64,000 nucleotides of DNA from Massilia sp. Root133 (GTDB lineage Bacteria; Pseudomonadota; Gammaproteobacteria; Burkholderiales; Burkholderiaceae_D): assembly GCF_001426525.1 (NCBI RefSeq), contig NZ_LMEW01000001.1, positions 190,978 to 254,977 on the forward strand, read 5' to 3'. Position numbers and translations under genes: made by a program. Positions 50,371 through 59,356 of the stretch are shown one piece after another. The notes below the pieces were generated by a model that was not told the DNA's origin, did no database searches, and worked only from the letters and a program-made list of their open reading frames with translations. Every line of letters starts with the position of its first letter. The stretch's first letter is position 1.

Positions 50371-50492
50371 TATCACGTGAATAACGCAGGTTTTTTCGAA
50401 GTGATTCTCTTGTTATCTTCGCTTTTTTGATTGGATCATCGCCTCTACACTGCGCCTTGTCAACAACACATATCCCAAGAAGGGACATAAGA

Positions 50493-51563
50493 ATGAAGCA
50501 TTTTAGGGTGTCATTCATCGTCACGGCGCTGTGCCTGCTGGGCTCGGCCTGGTGGGGCTACGAGCATGCCGGCGTGGCCGGTGCGCTGACGGCGATGGGT
50601 ATCGCCGCGATTCTCGCGGTCATGGAAGTCTCGCTGTCGTTCGACAACGCGGTGGTCAACGCCTCCGTACTGAAAACGTGGGACGCGTTCTGGAAAAAGC
50701 TGTTCCTGGGCGTCGGCATCATCATCGCCGTGTTCGGCATGCGCCTGCTGTTCCCGCTCGTGATCGTCGCGGTGGCGGCCGACCTGGGCCTGATGGACGT
50801 GTGGAACATGGCCTTGCAGGATCCGAAGCAGTACTCGATGCACCTGACGAACCACCACGCGGAAGTGGCGGCATTCGGCGGCATGTTCCTGCTGCTGGTC
50901 TTCCTGAACTTCCTGTTCGATGAAGAGAAGGAACACCACTGGCTCGGCCACTTCGAAGCCAAGCTCGGCTCGCTCGGCAAGGTGTCGTCGATCGCCGTGA
51001 TGATCTCGATCGGTGCGCTGATGGCCAGCCTGTCGCTGGTGCCGGAAGCCCAGAAGATGGTCGTGCTGATCTCGGGCCTGTGGGGCATCCTGATCTACGT
51101 CGGCGTGGACGTGCTGTCGAACCTGCTCGAGAAGTCGGAAGAGGGCGGCGGCGACGTCGGCGAGATGGTCAAGCGCGGCGGTATCGGCGGCTTCCTGTAC
51201 CTGGAAGTGCTGGATGCATCGTTCAGCTTCGACGGCGTGATCGGCGCGTTCGCCATCACCAACGACGTCGTGATCATCATGCTGGGCCTGGCGATCGGTG
51301 CGATGTTCGTGCGTTCGCTGACGGTGTACCTGGTGGAAAAGGGCACGCTCGACCAGTTCGTGTACCTGGAGCACGGCGCTCACTACGCGATCGGCATCCT
51401 GGCCCTGATCATGCTGGCGAGTATGAAGTTCCACGTGCCGGAACTGGTCACGGGCCTGGCGGGTGTCGCCTTCATCGGTGCCTCGGTGTGGTCGTCGATC
51501 CGGTATCGCAAGAAGCAGGAAGCGTTGGGTGTGGGCAGCAAAGAGTTCGCCCACGTCGAATGA
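50493..51563 (+). CDS. DUF475 integral membrane protein (TerC-like)
   Basis: A 356-residue protein of the DUF475 family, distantly TerC-like, with about nine helices. The signature acidic segments are AVMEVSLSFDNAVVNASVL near residue 45 and EVLDASFSFDGVIGAFAIT near residue 240, resembling the metal-binding helix motifs of TerC. AAGAAGGG lies upstream. The gene heads an operon with two TerD genes and a TIGR00266 gene, a set that recurs with tellurium resistance and general stress clusters. Confidence 0.93.
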   Translation: MKHFRVSFIVTALCLLGSAWWGYEHAGVAGALTAMGIAAILAVMEVSLSFDNAVVNASVLKTWDAFWKKLFLGVGIIIAVFGMRLLFPLVIVAVAADLGLMDVWNMALQDPKQYSMHLTNHHAEVAAFGGMFLLLVFLNFLFDEEKEHHWLGHFEAKLGSLGKVSSIAVMISIGALMASLSLVPEAQKMVVLISGLWGILIYVGVDVLSNLLEKSEEGGGDVGEMVKRGGIGGFLYLEVLDASFSFDGVIGAFAITNDVVIIMLGLAIGAMFVRSLTVYLVEKGTLDQFVYLEHGAHYAIGILALIMLASMKFHVPELVTGLAGVAFIGASVWSSIRYRKKQEALGVGSKEFAHVE

Positions 51564-51606
51564 AGCGTGAAAAAGGCAGTACTTATCAACCTGAAGGAGA
51601 ATCATC

Positions 51607-52182
51607 ATGGCAATCAGCTTGCAAAAAGGCGGTAACGTCAACCTGTCGAAGGAAGCACCGGGCCTGTCCAGCCTGAAACTGGGCCTCGGCTGGGACGTGC
51701 GCGCCACCGATGGCGCCGCGTTCGACCTGGACGGCGTCGCGTTCCTGCTGAACCAGTCGGGCAAGGTCCGCTCGGATGCCGACTTCATCTTCTACAACAA
51801 CGCCAAGTCGTCCGACGGCTCGGTGACGCACTCGGGCGACAACCGCACCGGCGCCGGCGAGGGCGATGACGAGACCCTCAGCATCGACCTGACGAAGGTC
51901 CCGGCCGACGTCGAGCGCATCGTGCTGGCCGTGACGATCCACGAGGGCGATACGCGCCGCCAGAATTTCGGCATGGTCGGCAAGGCGTTCATCCGCTGCA
52001 TCAACGCGGCCAACGACAGCGAGATCGCCCGCTACGACCTGTCCGAAGACGGTTCGACCGAATCGGCCATGATCTTCGGCGAGGTGTATCGTAACGGCGC
52101 GGACTGGAAGTTCCGCGCAGTGGGCCAGGGTTTCAACGGCGGCCTCGGCCCCCTCGCCAAGAACTATGGCGTGAGCGTCTAA
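51607..52182 (+). CDS. TerD-family protein (first copy)
   Basis: A 191-residue cytoplasmic TerD/TerE-family protein. The calcium-binding beta sandwich is visible: KGGNVNLSK at the start, [37 protein letters not shown] and [10 protein letters not shown]. TerD proteins bind calcium and act in resistance to tellurite, peroxide, phage and antimicrobial peptides, by mechanisms not settled. GAAGGAGA precedes the start. Follows DUF475 after 43 bases. Confidence 0.95.
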   Translation: MAISLQKGGNVNLSKEAPGLSSLKLGLGWDVRATDGAAFDLDGVAFLLNQSGKVRSDADFIFYNNAKSSDGSVTHSGDNRTGAGEGDDETLSIDLTKVPADVERIVLAVTIHEGDTRRQNFGMVGKAFIRCINAANDSEIARYDLSEDGSTESAMIFGEVYRNGADWKFRAVGQGFNGGLGPLAKNYGVSV

Positions 52183-52211
52183 TTTAAAACGCCGGCCTGA
52201 AAGGAAGCCAA

Positions 52212-52907
52212 ATGCCAGTGTTTACCGTGACCGGGGACGTCGATCCCTTCCTGCATGTGTCGCTGAAGCGCGGAGAGACCATCTACTGCGAATCGGATGC
52301 GATGGTCATGATGGAATCGACGCTCGACCTCAAGGGCAAGATGAAGGGGGGCCTGGGCAGCGCGCTGATGCGCACCTTCGCCAACGGCGAGTCGTTCTTC
52401 CAGCAGCACATCGAAGCGACCCGCGGCGACGGCGACTGCCTGCTGTCTCCCACGCTGCCGGGCGCCATGCAGGTGGTCGACTGCGGCCCGAACCAGTTCA
52501 TCATCAGCGACGGCGCGTTCGTGGCGGCCAGCTCCGGCGTCGACCTGCGCGTGCGCACCCAGAGTCTCGGCAACGCGCTGTTCGCCCAGAGCGGCGGCTT
52601 TTTCGTGACCGAGACCTCGGGCAGCGGCCAGGTCGTCGTCTCCGGCTTCGGCTCGATGAACGTGCTCGATGTGGAACCGGGCAAGGACGCGATCATCGAC
52701 AACTCGCACGTCGTCGCCTGGGACAGCACCCTGCACTACGAGGTCTCGATCACGACCGGCACCAGCGGCGGCTTCCTGGGTAACCTGATCAACAGCCAGA
52801 CCAGCGGCGAGGGCCTCGTCCTGCGCTTCTCCGGTCGCGGCAAGATTTATGTCTGTTCGCGCAACCGCGCCACGTTCAAGGCGTGGGTGCAGGCGCCCGG
52901 ACGCTGA
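52212..52907 (+). CDS. TIGR00266/AIM24 family protein
   Basis: A 231-residue beta-rich protein of the TIGR00266 (AIM24) family: a trimeric double-psi beta-barrel fold. Recognisable stretches are VSLKRGETIYCESDAMVMME, a glycine-rich turn GKMKGGLGSALMRTF, and VAWDSTLHYEV. The family is widespread; members next to TerD genes are thought to be part of the same stress module. It sits between the two TerD genes. Confidence 0.9.
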   Translation: MPVFTVTGDVDPFLHVSLKRGETIYCESDAMVMMESTLDLKGKMKGGLGSALMRTFANGESFFQQHIEATRGDGDCLLSPTLPGAMQVVDCGPNQFIISDGAFVAASSGVDLRVRTQSLGNALFAQSGGFFVTETSGSGQVVVSGFGSMNVLDVEPGKDAIIDNSHVVAWDSTLHYEVSITTGTSGGFLGNLINSQTSGEGLVLRFSGRGKIYVCSRNRATFKAWVQAPGR

Positions 52908-52927
52908 CAAGCAAAGGAGTAATTCAA

Positions 52928-53509
52928 ATGGCAGTCAATCTGCAGAAGGGCCAGAAGATCTCGCTGGAGAAGGAAGCCGGCGGCGCCCTGTCCCGCGTGA
53001 CGATGGGCCTCGGCTGGGACGTCGCGAAGTCCGGCGGTTTCTTCGGCTTCGGCGCGAAGAGCCAGGCGGTCGACCTGGACGCCTCCGTCGTGATGTTCGA
53101 CGAATCGAACCGCCCGGTCGACGTGGTCTGGTTCCGCCAGCTGAAAAGCCGCGACGGCAGCATCACGCACACCGGCGACAACCGCACGGGTGCCGGCGAC
53201 GGCGACGACGAACAGATCGTCGTCGACCTGCGCACGGTGCCGGAGAGCGTGAGGTCGCTCGTCTTCACCGTCAACAGCTTCACGGGCCAGAATTTTTCGA
53301 CGGTCCAGAACGCGTTCTGCCGCCTGTTCGATACCAGCAACGGCAAGGAAATCGCGCGCTACGACCTGTCGGTGCAGGGCTCGCACACGGCCCAGATCAT
53401 GGCCAAGCTGTACCGCCATAACGGCGAGTGGAAGATGCATGCGATCGGCGAGAACGGCACCGGCCGTACCTTCGACGACCTCATGCCGCTGATCGTCCCG
53501 CACCTCTGA
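52928..53509 (+). CDS. TerD-family protein (second copy)
   Basis: A 193-residue second TerD-family protein, clearly a paralogue of the one at 51607: [37 protein letters not shown] and ARYDLSVQGSHT match in order. It has an extra glycine/phenylalanine loop (KSGGFFGFGAKS) after the first strand. The ATG at 52928 has AAAGGAG upstream; a longer in-frame start overlaps the preceding gene. It ends the operon, followed by three hairpins. Confidence 0.95.
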   Translation: MAVNLQKGQKISLEKEAGGALSRVTMGLGWDVAKSGGFFGFGAKSQAVDLDASVVMFDESNRPVDVVWFRQLKSRDGSITHTGDNRTGAGDGDDEQIVVDLRTVPESVRSLVFTVNSFTGQNFSTVQNAFCRLFDTSNGKEIARYDLSVQGSHTAQIMAKLYRHNGEWKMHAIGENGTGRTFDDLMPLIVPHL

Positions 53510-53530
53510 TGTAACGTTTTTTGTCGTCCC

Positions 53531-53617
53531 TGCGGACCAGTCTCCGTCCGCAGATCCAACGTGGGCGGCTTGGCGCCCACGCCCTTTAACGGCTCCCTCG
53601 CGGAGCCGTCTTTTTTT
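53531..53617 (+). terminator. triple hairpin with intrinsic terminator after the Ter module
   Basis: Three perfect stems in a row: TGCGGAC/GTCCGCA (53531-53537, 53546-53552), CGTGGGCG/CGCCCACG (53560-53567, 53574-53581) and ACGGCTCC/GGAGCCGT (53589-53596, 53602-53609). The last is followed by C and seven Ts, a textbook intrinsic terminator. It isolates the stress operon from the GntR-ABC operon. Confidence 0.9.
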
Positions 53618-53628
53618 GTAAATATCGC

Positions 53629-53677
53629 TTGACGACGATACACCGCCGGCGTACTGTATTACTCAATTAATACAGTA
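53629..53677 (+). promoter_or_regulatory. GntR-ABC promoter with perfect palindromic operator
   Basis: A -35 box TTGACG lies at 53629-53634 and a -10 box TACTGT at 53652-53657, 17 bases apart. The -10 box is the left end of a perfect inverted repeat: TACTGTATTA (53652-53661) and TAATACAGTA (53668-53677), separated by 6 bases. The operator ends 6 bases before the GntR start codon. Binding there would block the promoter, so autorepression is expected. Confidence 0.75.
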
Positions 53678-53683
53678 GACACC

Positions 53684-54076
53684 ATGCCCACACACACTGC
53701 CAGCCTGTTTTCGATCGCGACCGGCTCGTCCGAACCGATCTACCGCCAGCTCGTCGAGCAGGTGCGCCGCCTGTCCGCGAGCGGCCAGCTCCGCCCCGGC
53801 GACGAGATGCCGTCCGTGCGCGAGATCGCGCAGGCGCTGGCGCTCAATCCCATGACCGTCTCCAAGGCCTACAGCCTGCTGGAGATGGAAGGCGTGCTGG
53901 CGCGCCGGCGCGGCCTCGGCATGGTGGTCGCCGAGTCTGCATCCACGCAGCCGGCCGACCGCGCCGGCCTGCTCCGTCCCACGCTCGAGCGCGCCGCCGT
54001 CGAGGCGCGCCAGCTCGAGCTCGATCCAGAAACCGTCCTGTCCCTGTTCGCAACCATTCTGAAGGAAACAAAATGA
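53684..54076 (+). CDS. GntR-family regulator (YtrA/YhcF type)
   Basis: A 130-residue short GntR-family repressor of the YtrA type: a winged helix (EPIYRQLVEQVRRLSASGQLRPGDEMPSVREIAQALALNPMTVSKAYSLLE, residues 17-68) and a small helical dimerisation tail, with no large ligand domain. Regulators of this kind precede ABC transporter genes and respond to antimicrobials or cell-envelope stress. Its stop overlaps the ATPase start (ATGA), and a palindromic operator covers its promoter. Confidence 0.93.
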   Translation: MPTHTASLFSIATGSSEPIYRQLVEQVRRLSASGQLRPGDEMPSVREIAQALALNPMTVSKAYSLLEMEGVLARRRGLGMVVAESASTQPADRAGLLRPTLERAAVEARQLELDPETVLSLFATILKETK

Positions 54077-54945
54077 GTGCCGCCATCGTTCGCATGTCCT
54101 CGGTCAGCAAGTACTTCGGCAGCCAGCGGGTGCTTGCCGATCTCGACTGGCAAATCGCGCCCGGCCAGGTCGTCGGCCTGCTGGGCCGCAATGGCGCCGG
54201 CAAGTCCACGCTGCTCGAATGCATGCTCGGGTTGCGCGAGGCCGACGGCGGCGCGGTGACGCTGTTCGGCGAAGACGTGGCCGGGCTGTCGGACGACGCG
54301 CGGGGCCGCATCGGCTATGTCCCGCAGCGCACCGATTTGTTCGACTGGCTGACGCCCGTGCAGATGTTCGACTATTTCCGCGCGATGTACCCGCGCTGGA
54401 ACACCGGCAAGGTCGACGGCCTGCTGTCGCGCTGGGACTTCGGCCCGGAGCTGCGCAACAAGCCGATCAAGCGCCTGTCCGGCGGCGAGCAGCAGAAACT
54501 GGCCATCATCCGCGCGCTGGCGCACGAGCCGGAACTGCTGATCCTCGACGAACCCGTGTCCGCGCTCGATCCGGTCGGCCGGCGCGCCTTCCTGCGCGAG
54601 CTCGTCGACCAGGTGATCGAGTGGGGGACGACCGTCGTGTTCTCCACGCACATCCTGTCCGACCTGGAGCGCGTCGCGTTCGACCTCGCGTTCTTGAAAG
54701 ATGGCCGCATCGCGCTGCAGGGCCAGACGGACGCGCTGCTGGAAGGCGCGCGCCGCGTCGTCGTGCCCGCCGCCACGCTGCCCGGCGCGCCGCTGGCGGG
54801 CGAGGTGCGGCGGCGCCAGGAGGGGGCCATGACGAGCGTGATCGTGCAGGCGCCGGGCGACGACGTCGCGCGCCTCGCGCGCGAGCCGGGCGTGCGCGTG
54901 GAACCGTTGACGCTGGAAGACCTGTTCATCGAGGTGACGCAATGA
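54073..54945 (+). CDS. ABC transporter ATP-binding protein
   Basis: A 290-residue ABC ATPase. Walker A is GRNGAGKST near residue 43, the signature is LSGGEQQK near residue 135, Walker B is LLILDEPVSALD and the switch histidine is in STHILSD. A C-terminal extension of about 70 residues follows the ATPase domain, as in the YtrB/CcmA-like exporter ATPases. It overlaps both the GntR gene and the permease gene by four bases, so the three form one coupled unit. Confidence 0.94.
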   Translation: MSAAIVRMSSVSKYFGSQRVLADLDWQIAPGQVVGLLGRNGAGKSTLLECMLGLREADGGAVTLFGEDVAGLSDDARGRIGYVPQRTDLFDWLTPVQMFDYFRAMYPRWNTGKVDGLLSRWDFGPELRNKPIKRLSGGEQQKLAIIRALAHEPELLILDEPVSALDPVGRRAFLRELVDQVIEWGTTVVFSTHILSDLERVAFDLAFLKDGRIALQGQTDALLEGARRVVVPAATLPGAPLAGEVRRRQEGAMTSVIVQAPGDDVARLAREPGVRVEPLTLEDLFIEVTQ

Positions 54946-56369
54946 ACGCCGCGCTGCAGGATTTTCGGACGATCTGGCGCGCGGCCGCGGCGCAGCGCGA
55001 ACCGGGCTCGCTGCGCGGCGTTTACCTGGTGGCCGGCGCTATCGCCTCATGCGGCATCATCGTGGCCGTGCTGGGCAACCTGTCTCCCTTGCAGGCGCTG
55101 CGCTTTGCCATCGCCGTCGTCTTCATGGCGCTGGCGTTCATCTGGACTTTCCTCTTCGTGCCCGGTTCCATCCGCCTGAATTCGCCAATGAACGCATGGC
55201 TGCTGCCGCGCCAGCGCCGCCGCCTCCTGCAGATGACGGCCGCGTACTTGTGCATCGCCACGCTCGGCATCGCGTACGGCCTCGGCAACTGGGCCGTGCT
55301 GCCGATCGTCGCGCTCGGCACGCTGTGCATGGCGTTGATGATGGCGGGGAACAAGTACGTCGTGGTCCTGCTCGTGTTGGGCGGCAACGGACCGTGGCTG
55401 GTGCACTTCATGCTGCCGCCCGCGTGGGTCGAACGGATGACGGGCAATGCCGCCTTCTGGGTCATGAGCATCCTGGTCCTGCCCGCCGCGGTGTGGGGCC
55501 TGCGCTGGATGTATCCGGCCGGCGGCGACGCCTTCCTGGCGCGGCGCGGCGACCAGATCAGGCGCCTGAACCACTTCGCTTTCCGCAAGGAACAACAACA
55601 GCCCATGCCCGACGGTATGGTGTGGCAAGGCAACTTGTCGTTGTACCGCGTCGCGCTGCGTTGCGAGCGCCGGCGCGCCGATCCGGGCACGATGCTGATG
55701 CATGCGCTGGGACCGATGGCGCACTGGACTTCCTGGGGCGGCGCCATCGTCGTGGTCGTGGTCGTCAGCGTCATCGTGCACATCGTGCTGGCCGTGCCGC
55801 GCGGCGCGGCGGCGCAATCGTTCGCCGGCGTGTTACTGGACGCCGGGCCGGGCATGATGGCGCTCGTCGTCGCATTCAGCACGGCCCAGTATGGCCAGCA
55901 GCTGCGCCGCACGCAGGGCGAGCAGGCGTTGCTGCGCCTGACGCCGCTGGCCGGCAACGCCGCGCTGCTGAACCGCCGCCTCGCCACGCGGCTGCTGCGT
56001 CAGGCGCTCTCGGTGTGGGTGTTGTTGACGGCAGCCTTGACGGGCGCGTCGTTCGTCCTGGGCACGGGACCGGATGGGCTGCTGCGCCAGCTCGGCCTGT
56101 GCAGCCTGGCCGGCCAGGTGGCGATGATGGGGCTGCTGGGCGATTACGCGAGCGTCCGCGGCGGCTGGAACCTGGCGCTGGGCCTGCGCGCCGGCGCGTA
56201 TGCGCTCGTGCAGGCGCTCGCGGCCGTGGCCCTCGGCAAGCTGACCGGCACCACGGCGTGGCCGTGGCTGATCGAAATCTCGCTGGCCGTCTGCCTCGTG
56301 CAATTGCGGCTCGACTGGCGCCGCATGCTCGCCGCGCCGCCGGCCTTTCCCGCCGGCCGGCTGGGTTGA
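54942..56369 (+). CDS. ABC transporter permease protein
   Basis: A 475-residue membrane protein with about ten to twelve hydrophobic segments in two groups (residues 28-180 and 265-455) separated by a hydrophilic loop with FLARRGDQIRRLNHFAF. It is the likely membrane partner of the ATPase encoded just upstream (overlap ATGA). I do not recognise its family by motif. The direction is probably export, as is usual for this GntR-ABC arrangement, but substrate and direction are inferred. Confidence 0.8.
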   Translation: MNAALQDFRTIWRAAAAQREPGSLRGVYLVAGAIASCGIIVAVLGNLSPLQALRFAIAVVFMALAFIWTFLFVPGSIRLNSPMNAWLLPRQRRRLLQMTAAYLCIATLGIAYGLGNWAVLPIVALGTLCMALMMAGNKYVVVLLVLGGNGPWLVHFMLPPAWVERMTGNAAFWVMSILVLPAAVWGLRWMYPAGGDAFLARRGDQIRRLNHFAFRKEQQQPMPDGMVWQGNLSLYRVALRCERRRADPGTMLMHALGPMAHWTSWGGAIVVVVVVSVIVHIVLAVPRGAAAQSFAGVLLDAGPGMMALVVAFSTAQYGQQLRRTQGEQALLRLTPLAGNAALLNRRLATRLLRQALSVWVLLTAALTGASFVLGTGPDGLLRQLGLCSLAGQVAMMGLLGDYASVRGGWNLALGLRAGAYALVQALAAVALGKLTGTTAWPWLIEISLAVCLVQLRLDWRRMLAAPPAFPAGRLG

Positions 56370-56382
56370 TCAAGGTGTGGAT

Positions 56383-58146
56383 TCAGTGCGCGCGCTTCTG
56401 CACGAGCGCCGTGCCGATGCCGTGGCGGTGGCCTTCGCTGACCGCCGTCACGGTGCCGTCGGGATTGAACACGATCGCGTTCGCGGCGCCGATCTCTTCG
56501 GGCTTCGCTTCCCACTTGTGGCCGAACTGTTCCAGCGCCTGGGCCTGCGGGGTGCCGGTAAAACCCGGTTCGACCGAGGTCTCTTTCGCGTTGCGCTGCG
56601 ATAGCCGCGGCGCGTCGATGGCCTGGTCCATCGTCATGCCGAGGTCGATGTAGTTGACGATCGTCTGCAGCACCGTCGTGATGATCGTCGCGCCGCCCGG
56701 GCTGCCGATGGTGAAGGCGGGCTTGCCGTCCTTGAAGGCGAGCGTCGGCGCCATGCTGCTGCGCGGGCGCTTGCCCGCTTCGGGGACGTTCGGCGCCGGA
56801 CCGGTGAAATCGAAGTCGGTCATCTCGTTATTCAGCAGGAAGCCGTAGCCCGGCACGACGATGCCGCTGCCGCCCCACGACTCGATCGTGAAGGTGTAGG
56901 CCACGACGTTGCCCCATTTGTCCGACACCGTCAGGTGCGTCGTGTGCGTGCCTTCTTTCATGATCAGGTTCTGCTGCGGGCGCAGCGGAAAGCTCTGGTC
57001 GTTCTCGTACAGGAAGGCGTCGCCGGCGGGGACGACGCCGGCCGCGCGGTCCGGCCGGATCAGCGACCGGCGCTGCGCCGCGAACTGCTTCGACAGCACG
57101 CCTTCGATCGGCGCGTCGACGTATTCCGGGTCGCCGAGGAAGGCGTTGCGGTCGGCGAAGGCGAGGCGGCTTGCTTCCAGGTACAGGTGTTCGACGTTCA
57201 CGCGCGGCATCGCCTTCAGGTCGAAGCCTTCCAGGATGTTGAGCGCTTCGGCGACCGTCACGCCGCCGCTGCTGGGCGGCGGCATGCCGTAGATGTCGTA
57301 GCCGCGGTAGGTGGAGCGGATCGGCTGGCGGATGCGCGCCTCGTAATTGGCCATGTCCGCGAGGCTCATCGTGCCGGGGCGGACCTGGACGCCGGCCGTG
57401 ACGGGCGGGCGGTTGACGGCCGCGACGACGGCCTGCGCCAGCGGGCCTTCGTAGAACACCTTGTAGCCTTTCGCCGCCAGCTCGCGGTAGGCCTTGGCGA
57501 GGTCCGGATTTTTCACGACGGTGCCGGCCGGCAGGGCCTTGCCGTTCTTGAGATACAGCTTGCTCGTCGTCTCGAACATGCCGAATTTCTTCTCGTTCTC
57601 GACGATCAGGCCGTGCATGGTGTCGCTGACGGGGAAGCCTTTCGTCGCGACCTGGATCGCGGGCGCCAGCACCTGCTTGAACGACATCGTGCCGTAGCGC
57701 TCCAGCGCCTCGTGCCAGCCGCGCACGGTGCCCGGCACGCCGACCGATGCGCCGCTGGCGACGGCCGTGTCGAAATCGATCGCCTTGCCGTTTTCCTGGA
57801 AGACGGATGGGCTGAACGACGCGGGCGCCGTCTCGCGGTGGTCGATGGTGACGACGCGCTTGTCTTTCGCAAGGTACACGACCATGAAGCCGCCGCCGCC
57901 GATGCCGCAGCTGAACGGATCGGTGACGCCCAGCGTGGCCGCCGCCGCGACGGCCGCGTCGATGGCGTTGCCGCCCTTGTTGAGGATCGCGAGCGCGGAG
58001 GCCGACGCCTTTTCGCTGATCGTGGCGACGGCGCCGCCGGTGCCTGTCGTGACCGGGGTCTTGCCCAGCGCGAGCGGCGGTGCCAGGACGATGGAGAGGA
58101 TCAGGCCGCAGGCGAGGGTTTTGGCGGAAGTGGTCGACGTGGTCAT
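56383..58146 (-). CDS. ggt: gamma-glutamyltransferase
   Basis: A 587-residue exported N-terminal nucleophile hydrolase that cleaves gamma-glutamyl bonds, chiefly in glutathione. A Sec signal peptide is followed by KGGNAIDAAVAAA and DPFSCGIGGGGFMV, characteristic of the large subunit. Autoprocessing exposes the catalytic threonine in GTHTTHLTV near residue 400, and GFLLNNEMTDF lies in the small subunit. The C-terminus PEEIGAANAIVF completes the family pattern. It follows a lipoprotein gene with a four-base overlap. Confidence 0.95.
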   Translation of the reverse strand: MTTSTTSAKTLACGLILSIVLAPPLALGKTPVTTGTGGAVATISEKASASALAILNKGGNAIDAAVAAAATLGVTDPFSCGIGGGGFMVVYLAKDKRVVTIDHRETAPASFSPSVFQENGKAIDFDTAVASGASVGVPGTVRGWHEALERYGTMSFKQVLAPAIQVATKGFPVSDTMHGLIVENEKKFGMFETTSKLYLKNGKALPAGTVVKNPDLAKAYRELAAKGYKVFYEGPLAQAVVAAVNRPPVTAGVQVRPGTMSLADMANYEARIRQPIRSTYRGYDIYGMPPPSSGGVTVAEALNILEGFDLKAMPRVNVEHLYLEASRLAFADRNAFLGDPEYVDAPIEGVLSKQFAAQRRSLIRPDRAAGVVPAGDAFLYENDQSFPLRPQQNLIMKEGTHTTHLTVSDKWGNVVAYTFTIESWGGSGIVVPGYGFLLNNEMTDFDFTGPAPNVPEAGKRPRSSMAPTLAFKDGKPAFTIGSPGGATIITTVLQTIVNYIDLGMTMDQAIDAPRLSQRNAKETSVEPGFTGTPQAQALEQFGHKWEAKPEEIGAANAIVFNPDGTVTAVSEGHRHGIGTALVQKRAH

Positions 58147-58547
58147 TTGGTGGAGATCTTGAGCGTGACGGGAATGATGTCGCTGGGGCGCAGCGTGCCG
58201 GCCGCGCGCGCGGGCGGGATCGCGGACGTGTCGAGCGTGATGCGAGCCCCGTGCAGCGACGCGGGCGTGGCCGTCGGCTGGTCGGGACCGAGCGTGAATT
58301 CTTCGGCGCCGTTCGGGCCGTCGATGAGGAAGCGGAAGATCAGCCGGCCGGCCCAGACGCAGCGCGTGTTCGCGGGACAGCGGCTGTCGCTGTAACTGTC
58401 GTACGTGAGCACGGTGCCGCGCGCGAGGACGACGCTTTGCTCGGGCCGGAGCGGGTACACGGCGTCTTGCGGCGGAGGGGCGGCGCAGCCGGCCAGGATC
58501 GGCATCGACACGGCCGCCGCGAGGGCGGCCAGGGACGGCAGTTTCAT
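58143..58547 (-). CDS. putative lipoprotein, unknown
   Basis: A 134-residue lipoprotein: signal peptide with the lipobox LAGC at residues 18-21, then a small beta-rich domain. Two cysteines (SRCPANTRCVWAG) lie close together in a segment common to uncharacterised small lipoproteins. Its stop overlaps the start of ggt (ATGA), so the two are cotranscribed and coupled. The start at 58547 gives the proper lipoprotein signal; upstream in-frame codons do not. Confidence 0.72.
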   Translation of the reverse strand: MKLPSLAALAAAVSMPILAGCAAPPPQDAVYPLRPEQSVVLARGTVLTYDSYSDSRCPANTRCVWAGRLIFRFLIDGPNGAEEFTLGPDQPTATPASLHGARITLDTSAIPPARAAGTLRPSDIIPVTLKISTK

Positions 58548-58626
58548 GGAGCGTCCGGTTGTTGGTGTGAAACCAATCATAGCAAAATCGCCAGTCGAGG
58601 CCGGCGCGCTTGCCGCTCGGTGGCGC

Positions 58627-59223
58627 TCAAACGAGCGGGTAGCGCTGGAAGACCGGCAGTGCTTCCGCGCGCGCGGTCCAGGCGGCCAGGTGCGGGAAGT
58701 CATCGGGCTTCACGATCTGCGCCACGTTCAACTGGACGAACGACCACGTGACGGCGGCCGTGACCGCGGCCTGGTCGAGTGCGGCGATGTCGAACGCGTC
58801 CGTCTCCGCTTCCAGCAGCCTGAGCGCGGCGAACAATTGCTGCTGCACGCGGTCGAGCCACGGCTGGTGCTGTTTTTCCTGCGGACGCAGCGAATACTCG
58901 TAGACGATCTGCGCCGTCTTTTCGCACGCCGCCAGCGCCGGGCCGATGGCACGCAGCGCCCTGGCCCGCGCGGCCGGGGCGGTGGGCAGCAGGGAGTTGC
59001 CCGCCAGCGCGTCGCCGTATTCGAGCATCAGCGTGGAATCGATCAAGAAGGAACCGTCGTCCAGCACGAGCGTCGGCGCCTTGACTGTCGGATTGATGGC
59101 GGAGAATTCGTCGAAGTTGCGGAACACGGACAGCGCCTTGTGTTCGAACGGAATGTCCTGCAGATCGAACGAGATGGCGACGCGGCGGACGAACGGTGAA
59201 TCGAGCATGCCGATGAGTTGCAT
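58627..59223 (-). CDS. glutathione S-transferase family protein
   Basis: A 198-residue cytosolic GST. The N-terminal thioredoxin domain starts MQLIGMLDSPFVRRVAISFDL, where the serine-proline pair is the usual active-site region, and contains NPTVKAPTLVLDDG with the conserved cis-proline and STLMLEYGD. The C-terminal helices are complete. Substrate unknown. It differs clearly from the GST at 46064. It is divergent from the acyltransferase-like gene at 59357 across 133 bases. Confidence 0.92.
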   Translation of the reverse strand: MQLIGMLDSPFVRRVAISFDLQDIPFEHKALSVFRNFDEFSAINPTVKAPTLVLDDGSFLIDSTLMLEYGDALAGNSLLPTAPAARARALRAIGPALAACEKTAQIVYEYSLRPQEKQHQPWLDRVQQQLFAALRLLEAETDAFDIAALDQAAVTAAVTWSFVQLNVAQIVKPDDFPHLAAWTARAEALPVFQRYPLV

Positions 59224-59356
59224 GGGATCTCCTGGTGGGTTGCGGTGGTCTTCCATTCTATTTCCTTCTGGATAGTGATGTGCGTTATGCATCATGACTT
59301 GACGATGCGCGTCCGCCGGCGCATATTTGAAATCGATTTCATACATGGGGAACAGG

